Part shown: positions 13,697 through 18,910 of the stretch, piece after piece | Layout of the letters: each line of letters starts with the position of its first letter | How positions within the stretch are numbered: position 1 is the first letter of the stretch | From: Epulopiscium sp. Nele67-Bin004 | Lineage (GTDB): Bacteria; Bacillota_A; Clostridia; Lachnospirales; Cellulosilyticaceae | Length of the DNA stretch: 18,910 nucleotides | Reading direction: 5' to 3' | Assembly (NCBI GenBank): GCA_002007315.1 | Contig: LNZQ01000033.1 | Span: forward strand, 1-18,910 | The notes under the pieces: model-generated | The model's input: only the letters and a program-made list of their open reading frames with translations | Database searches by the model: none | Told to the model about the DNA's origin: nothing | Program-made: the position numbers and the translations under genes

Positions 13697-16600
13697 ATGA
13701 GTAATAAAGTAAAAAGAATGTTGGCTGGTATTCTTTCGGTAACGGTTGCAGCGACGACTGTACCAATGGCAACTTATGCAAGCACGGCGACTACAACTGC
13801 GGTTGTTCAAACAGTTGCAAGTGATGTAGTTGTTGAGGATGTAGATTATCATGAGATAGAAGTTGAATTAGATGGGACGAACGATGCAGTAACGATTAAT
13901 GAAGCTTTTGAAACTGATTTAACGGAGTTAGAAGAAGCAAAAGACGCAATTAAAGTTACTATCGTTGCAGGAGATGAAAGTACATTAGAATTAGGTGCTG
14001 AAATTACCGTTCCAGCAGGATATGCACTAAAAATTACTGCGGATGTAACAGTTGTATTGACTGAAGATAGTGGAATTACACTTGAAGATGGTGCGATTCT
14101 TACTGTTGAGGGGCTTGTAAACGGGACTGGAGATGGAATGATTACAATCGCTGAATCTAGTGATGACGATGATGATGACGATGACGGTGGATCATCTGGA
14201 CTAGCAAGAGACAGTGGGGACCCTTTAACAGCAACTATTGATGGATCAGGTAGAATTGATACTATTGGTATTGAAGCTGATGCTGATGCTGAAGTTACTT
14301 TTAATGGAAACTTAACGCTTGGAAGTATCGAAGCAGACGGGATTGACGCTATCAACAAAGGTACGATAAAGTTAGGGTATAGAGACTTAAAAGGTGATAT
14401 AACAAAAGGATATGATAATGAAGTAGAATTTAAAACCTTAACTAATAAAGTAGGTGCAATATTTGAACTTGAAGCGTATGCATTATCTATTGATAACTTA
14501 GGGGCAGACTATGACGTTGCTATTGGAACAACTTTAGTGGTTGATAAGTTAACAAACAATGGACAAGTAATAGTAAATGCAGACTCAGATGAAGGGGTAG
14601 ATGGAGCAGGAAGAGACAAAACAGCAATTGCTGAAGCTACTATTACAGCGGGTTCAGTTGAGAACACTGGAACAATGAGTGTAAAAGGGGTTGAAGAAGT
14701 ATCAACAACATATACTTTGGCTGCTGAAACTGGTATAAATGTAACAGGTACCGTTAACAACAGTGGTCATATCCAAGTTGACACTTATGGAACATTTGCA
14801 GCTGGAACATTAAATAATAAAGTTGTAGTTGATGAAATAACAAGTGAAGGAACAGTAACAGTTGAGGAAAATGCAATAGTAACAGTTACTAATATTACTA
14901 ATGAAGGAACATTTACTATTTATGGAACTGTTATGCTTGCAGATAATAGTAAAATAGTTAACGATGGTATACTAAAAGTGTTAGGTCAACTAAACGTATT
15001 AGGTTTAACAGGTATAGTAATAGAAAATAACGCTACTTTAATCGATAATGAAGACGATAAAGAGGGTTCTTTAGTTGGAGAAAATGAAAATGTAACTATA
15101 TCAATCATAAGCTTTGAGTCAGGGCAAGCTATTTTAAACAATGATGGTAAAACAGCAACTTGGACACCAGCAGTTAATGCTGCAAACCCAATTGTAAAAT
15201 ATGATGGGGACGAAAATAATGAGATAGCTATATCGGTTGAAGTTTTAGATCTGCATGCAAGTATAACTGCAGATGAAGTATTAGGCTGGAATGAAACTTT
15301 GGACACTCTTGCTACAGATCTTAATGACAAGTATACTACAGATCCTAATACTTTAGGGTATGAACATGGAGAAACTATCGTAGTTAAATCATTTGGAGAT
15401 AACATTTACGCTGGAAAAGGCGCTGGAAAAATACATTATACGCAAGCTGTAGTTTCAATTGATGATGGCGAGGTAACTTTAACTGAAGGTAAGACAAGTA
15501 CAGCTACATTTGATATTGAGCACTTAACAGTTGAAGTTGAAGTTGACAATTTAACAGGAACAGGCGAACAGTATTTAGAATTACATTATTTTGGTGACGA
15601 TATTGTAATTGATGATTTTGGATTTGCAGTAGCAGATGAAAGTATATATTCTGGAACTTTAACAAATGACTTAGTTGTAGGTGAAACTTATACTATGGAA
15701 GCTGAATTTAACGATGATAGAGAGCTTGTTGTTGGAAAAGACTCAAATGATTTAGTTAAATATACGGTAAAACTAATTAATAAAGAAGTTGAGAATGAGA
15801 ATGGTACTATAGACATTATACCTAATAGTTTTGAGTTTAATGACGAATATACATGGTCGCCAGATAAAACAACTTATATAAGTACTGTGCCAGTAAGATT
15901 TGTACCAGCAAATATTGAAGTTAAAACGCAAGTAGAAGAAGTGGTAGACGCAATGGACCCAGCTAACGTTATTACACCAGCTCAAATGGTTAAAAGTTAT
16001 AGCTACCTTGGTGAAGACCAAGTAACATTATCGTTTGAAATGCTTTATACAAACGATCATAGTTATGAACCAGCAGCAGGAACTTATGCTAGAAATTTAA
16101 AGCCAGAGGCAATGGAATTTACTGCAGACGATGCGAGCGGTGCATCACAAGTGATGGAGATCATTGGGGATATTTCAGTATCTGAACAAGAAAAAGACGG
16201 TGAAGTTGTAGGGGTGGTGTATACAGTTACATTAGAATTACCATCTGGGCATGCAGAATATAGTAATGATCTTGTTATAAGTGTAGCTTACAATGGAGCA
16301 GAGAGTACAGCAACAGGTGCTGATGGAAACTACAATGATATGACGGCAGCAGAATTACTTACACTTACACCGGGTTCTCCAGAGCTTAGTAGACCAATCA
16401 TTGAGCATGATGACTTTGTATATGGTGAAGAAGTAAAAGTTTCTTTTGATGCAGACGTTTATATTAATGAGAACATGCGTCCAGCCTTTTCAACAGTAAA
16501 TGATGATGTTCGAGTTGATGGAAATCAGGCTGAAAGAGCGACAGCAATGGTTACAGGGTTAAAAGTTGGAGAGTATGCAAATGCACTTAGACTTGAAATT

Positions 16601-18910
16601 TTCTATAACAACATACCGGAAGCAACTTTTAACTATAATGTTGAAATAGTTGAAAAATCTATCTTTAATGCAGATGGTACTCTTGCAACAGGAATCGAGT
16701 CGGCTTATGAATATGACTTATCAGGAAATCCAGCAGCAAATGCAGATGGAGACTACAAATTAGTTTACGCTGGTTATAACGGTGAAGAAGTTGCTATCGA
16801 CGTTATTAAAAATGAAGAAACAGGTGAAGTAACTATTAGTGCTACTGGTGACAACTATACAGGTAGTCATACATTTACTCCAGACTTTGAAATTACAGCT
16901 CCACAAGTTGATCAAACTCTTGAAGAAGCAACTACAATCATTGAAGGTATCGATTTCCCAGAAACAGCAAAAACAGTTGACGGAGCAAAAGAAGCAATTA
17001 ACGCATTAATTACAGTTGCGGAATTAAAAAAGCTTGATGTTGATACAGACTTATTTGAAGTGGAAGCTGCGTACACAGATAACGTTGATGTTGATGGTAT
17101 AGGAACGCTTACTGTTGTTATTACAGTTACAGGAGATGAAGGTAAAGATACTATTGAGTTTACTGTTAATATCGACCCAGAGAATCCAGAGCCAGAAGTA
17201 ACAGAACCAGAAGTAAACGAGCCAAATGCAGACTTTTTACTTCCAACAAAATTTAGCGACTTAGCAGTAGCAGCAGATGAAGCAGCAGCGAAAACACAAG
17301 TTTTAGCGGAAGCGGCTAAGCTAATAACAAACAAAGCATTTACAGTTGATGTAGAAACAGTTAGCTTTACAGCACCAACAACAACTACGGCAGGGTCATA
17401 TGTGTTTGACTTAACAGTTGAAGAAACAGATAATGACGCAAATAGTGCTACAAAACAGTATGAAGTAGCAATTGCACCACTTGAAGTGAAAGATCCAGAA
17501 ACAGGTGGAGAAACTGTAACAACAAGTGCAGCAATTATGTTAAGCCTAATTAGCGTGCCAACAGAAACACTGGCGGAAGGATCAACAATTGACAATGCGA
17601 AAGCAGTTGTAAATAATGCAATAGCAGCAGCGAAATTAGCAAATGATGACTTTGAATTCTTTGATGTATATGTAGAATTCGCAGAAGCATTCGAGGTAGA
17701 TGCAGATGGGGTAAAAACACTTGCATATACAATTACAGTTGAAGAAATTAAAAATACAGCAAACAACGAGGAAAAATCTGGAGTTGTAAAAATTGCAGCT
17801 GATACAACAGTAACACCAGGACCAGAACCAGAACCAGAGCCAGAGCCAGAAGTTGATCCAGAAGTTGAAGACGAGTTTGAAGACTTTGAATATGAGGTTG
17901 ATGTTGAAATTGCAGAACCACAAGCACCAACATTTGACGGTGTTGAATACCCAGACACAACTACAGGTTCAGCAATTGAATTAGTTGACAAGGCTATCAC
18001 TGACATTGGTGGAGCACTTGCAGACTTAACAGTTGATGCAGACTTAACAGTTGAGTTTGAAGATGCTCTTGATGTTAAAGATTTAGACTTTGATGGAATA
18101 CTTGAAGTTGCAAGAGATACTGTTTATGACGCAGTAATCAAGTTATTAAAAGGTGAAGGGTTTGACCTTGACGGACTTAAAGTAACTATCAATGATATTT
18201 CATTAAAAGGTAAGCTTGACACAGCAGAAGATGACAACACTCTAGTTTATACAGGACAAGTTGTTATTGAAGAAATGAACGCTGAAGGTGAAGTTGTTAG
18301 AACGACTACAATTGCAGCAGTAAGTGAAACTGTTGAAGTTGAAATCACTGGAATAGCATTCACACCAGGTTCTACTGATGAAGAAGAAACAGATGAAGAA
18401 GAAACAGATGAAGAAGATGAAGATGAAGACGAAGACTTAGATATCGACGTTGAAATTGAAGACGAAGACGACGAAGAAGATAACAAACTTGAGCCAGAAA
18501 TCGAAGTTGAAGATGACAAAGAAGACGAAACACCAAACTTCACTTACACAGGTTCATCAACCGTAACTTACTACTCAGGAAACAGCTTTACATTACCAGT
18601 AGTATACGATGCAAACGGAAACTTAATCACAACAGCAACTATCCAAGGAACAAACCAAGTTGTTGACGCAAGCGGTAATATCCTTGTTAACGGTCAAATC
18701 GTTGGACACATCACAAACACATCAGGAACTTACACATTAGTATTTGAAGGTGTTGATGGAGAAACTATGACAGTATCAATCAGAGTATTAACAGCACTTA
18801 GCGGAAGTGGAAGCACTTCATCAAGCACAACAACTAACGGAGCATCAGGAAGTGTTGTTGCAACAACTACAACAACTGAAGAAGATAGCACGGAAACAAC
18901 TACAACAGTT
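13697..18910 (+). CDS. giant acidic secreted surface protein (partial, C-terminus off right edge)
   Basis: The frame is open for 1738 codons from an ATG with GGAGG nine bases upstream. Residues 1-28 are a Sec signal peptide (KVKR, hydrophobic core, TYA|S). Residues about 70-450 look like a beta-solenoid, with short repeats such as 'LTNNGQVIVNA', 'VNNSGHIQVD' and 'ITNEGTFTIYG', interrupted by eight Asp (156-163). Beta-sandwich-like sequence follows. Four related helix-plus-strand units lie at about 1074-1160, 1177-1264, 1275-1371 and 1415-1548, separated by Pro-Glu linkers. A strongly acidic linker (about 1557-1614), a last beta domain and a Ser/Thr-rich tail come next. I found no cysteine. 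This fits an S-layer-like or adhesin protein; an anchor (SLH or LPXTG) would be beyond the window. The family is not recognised. Confidence 0.85.
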   Translation, partial: MSNKVKRMLAGILSVTVAATTVPMATYASTATTTAVVQTVASDVVVEDVDYHEIEVELDGTNDAVTINEAFETDLTELEEAKDAIKVTIVAGDESTLELGAEITVPAGYALKITADVTVVLTEDSGITLEDGAILTVEGLVNGTGDGMITIAESSDDDDDDDDGGSSGLARDSGDPLTATIDGSGRIDTIGIEADADAEVTFNGNLTLGSIEADGIDAINKGTIKLGYRDLKGDITKGYDNEVEFKTLTNKVGAIFELEAYALSIDNLGADYDVAIGTTLVVDKLTNNGQVIVNADSDEGVDGAGRDKTAIAEATITAGSVENTGTMSVKGVEEVSTTYTLAAETGINVTGTVNNSGHIQVDTYGTFAAGTLNNKVVVDEITSEGTVTVEENAIVTVTNITNEGTFTIYGTVMLADNSKIVNDGILKVLGQLNVLGLTGIVIENNATLIDNEDDKEGSLVGENENVTISIISFESGQAILNNDGKTATWTPAVNAANPIVKYDGDENNEIAISVEVLDLHASITADEVLGWNETLDTLATDLNDKYTTDPNTLGYEHGETIVVKSFGDNIYAGKGAGKIHYTQAVVSIDDGEVTLTEGKTSTATFDIEHLTVEVEVDNLTGTGEQYLELHYFGDDIVIDDFGFAVADESIYSGTLTNDLVVGETYTMEAEFNDDRELVVGKDSNDLVKYTVKLINKEVENENGTIDIIPNSFEFNDEYTWSPDKTTYISTVPVRFVPANIEVKTQVEEVVDAMDPANVITPAQMVKSYSYLGEDQVTLSFEMLYTNDHSYEPAAGTYARNLKPEAMEFTADDASGASQVMEIIGDISVSEQEKDGEVVGVVYTVTLELPSGHAEYSNDLVISVAYNGAESTATGADGNYNDMTAAELLTLTPGSPELSRPIIEHDDFVYGEEVKVSFDADVYINENMRPAFSTVNDDVRVDGNQAERATAMVTGLKVGEYANALRLEIFYNNIPEATFNYNVEIVEKSIFNADGTLATGIESAYEYDLSGNPAANADGDYKLVYAGYNGEEVAIDVIKNEETGEVTISATGDNYTGSHTFTPDFEITAPQVDQTLEEATTIIEGIDFPETAKTVDGAKEAINALITVAELKKLDVDTDLFEVEAAYTDNVDVDGIGTLTVVITVTGDEGKDTIEFTVNIDPENPEPEVTEPEVNEPNADFLLPTKFSDLAVAADEAAAKTQVLAEAAKLITNKAFTVDVETVSFTAPTTTTAGSYVFDLTVEETDNDANSATKQYEVAIAPLEVKDPETGGETVTTSAAIMLSLISVPTETLAEGSTIDNAKAVVNNAIAAAKLANDDFEFFDVYVEFAEAFEVDADGVKTLAYTITVEEIKNTANNEEKSGVVKIAADTTVTPGPEPEPEPEPEVDPEVEDEFEDFEYEVDVEIAEPQAPTFDGVEYPDTTTGSAIELVDKAITDIGGALADLTVDADLTVEFEDALDVKDLDFDGILEVARDTVYDAVIKLLKGEGFDLDGLKVTINDISLKGKLDTAEDDNTLVYTGQVVIEEMNAEGEVVRTTTIAAVSETVEVEITGIAFTPGSTDEEETDEEETDEEDEDEDEDLDIDVEIEDEDDEEDNKLEPEIEVEDDKEDETPNFTYTGSSTVTYYSGNSFTLPVVYDANGNLITTATIQGTNQVVDASGNILVNGQIVGHITNTSGTYTLVFEGVDGETMTVSIRVLTALSGSGSTSSSTTTNGASGSVVATTTTTEEDSTETTTTV
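17812..17875 (+). repeat. Pro-Glu repeat linker in the surface protein
   Basis: Encodes TPG then PEPEPEPEPEVDPEVED, a rigid, negatively charged spacer between repeat units 3 and 4. Shorter versions lie near 17176-17223. Confidence 0.8.
18376..18540 (+). repeat. acidic low-complexity linker in the surface protein
   Basis: Starts with a 15-base repeat (GATGAAGAAGAAACA twice) and continues as nearly pure Asp/Glu for about 55 residues. It separates the four-unit repeat region from the last beta domain. Such linkers may bind divalent cations; that is inference. Confidence 0.8.

Noticed and set aside
16912..18006. Long minus-strand ORF (364 codons), Ser/Val/Thr-rich
   Set aside because: Antisense shadow of the surface protein: Glu, Asp and Ala/Thr codons read backwards give Ser, Val and Thr. 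It has no ribosome binding site and no domain. The same holds for minus ORFs at 13849-14358, 14986-15405 and 18247-18543.

Overview
The window looks like an AT-rich, low-GC Gram-positive chromosome of the Clostridia type. Start sites have strong GGAGG-type ribosome binding sites. It carries a YtxC-like sporulation gene, a DUF1294 gene, half-size chromate transporters, an AAA-ATPase/PD-(D/E)XK protein, an Rpn-type nuclease and a bile-salt-hydrolase-like enzyme. The last suggests a gut-associated spore-former; a Lachnospirales relative is a guess, not a demonstration.

Layout. (1) 1-1218, minus: a ClpX-like AAA+ unfoldase, cut by the left edge, with an N-terminal region that is not the ClpX zinc domain. 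It meets, head to head, a short Cys-rich plus-strand ORF (1218-1451). Neither side has a convincing start, so a rearrangement or assembly breakpoint is suspected near 1218. (2) 1546-2376, plus: a small unknown protein and a universal-stress-like protein, closed by a bidirectional terminator. (3) 2434-6562, minus: a compact probable operon, in transcription order AAA-ATPase/PD-(D/E)XK protein, two half-size chromate transporters (each joined by a 4-base ATGA overlap), an intergenic 44-bp tandem repeat, an aromatic acid exporter family protein and a DUF1294 membrane protein. (4) 6672-7388, plus: a TraX-family membrane protein. (5) 7412-10105, minus: a metallophosphoesterase preceded by a small protein with seven glycines at exact four-residue spacing, then a GNAT acetyltransferase preceded by the BSH-like Ntn hydrolase. 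(6) 10258-11085, plus: ytxC. (7) 11093-13112: three GC-rich palindromic repeat arrays flanking a RAYT (REP-associated tyrosine transposase, minus) and an Rpn-type PD-(D/E)XK protein (plus). (8) 13113-13696: a non-coding leader. (9) 13697 to the right edge: a secreted, very acidic giant surface protein of more than 1738 residues.

The most interesting system is region 7. Two hairpin types, A (GGGCGG-loop-CCGCCC) and B (GGGCGA-loop-TCGCCC), with GTAG in front of each B hairpin, lie on both sides of a RAYT gene. This is the architecture of a REP/RAYT system. A type A copy at 3870-3888 sits directly after a transporter gene and its GTAG supplies that gene's TAG stop codon. Degraded copies, and one copy rebuilt as a T-tailed terminator, suggest ongoing turnover.
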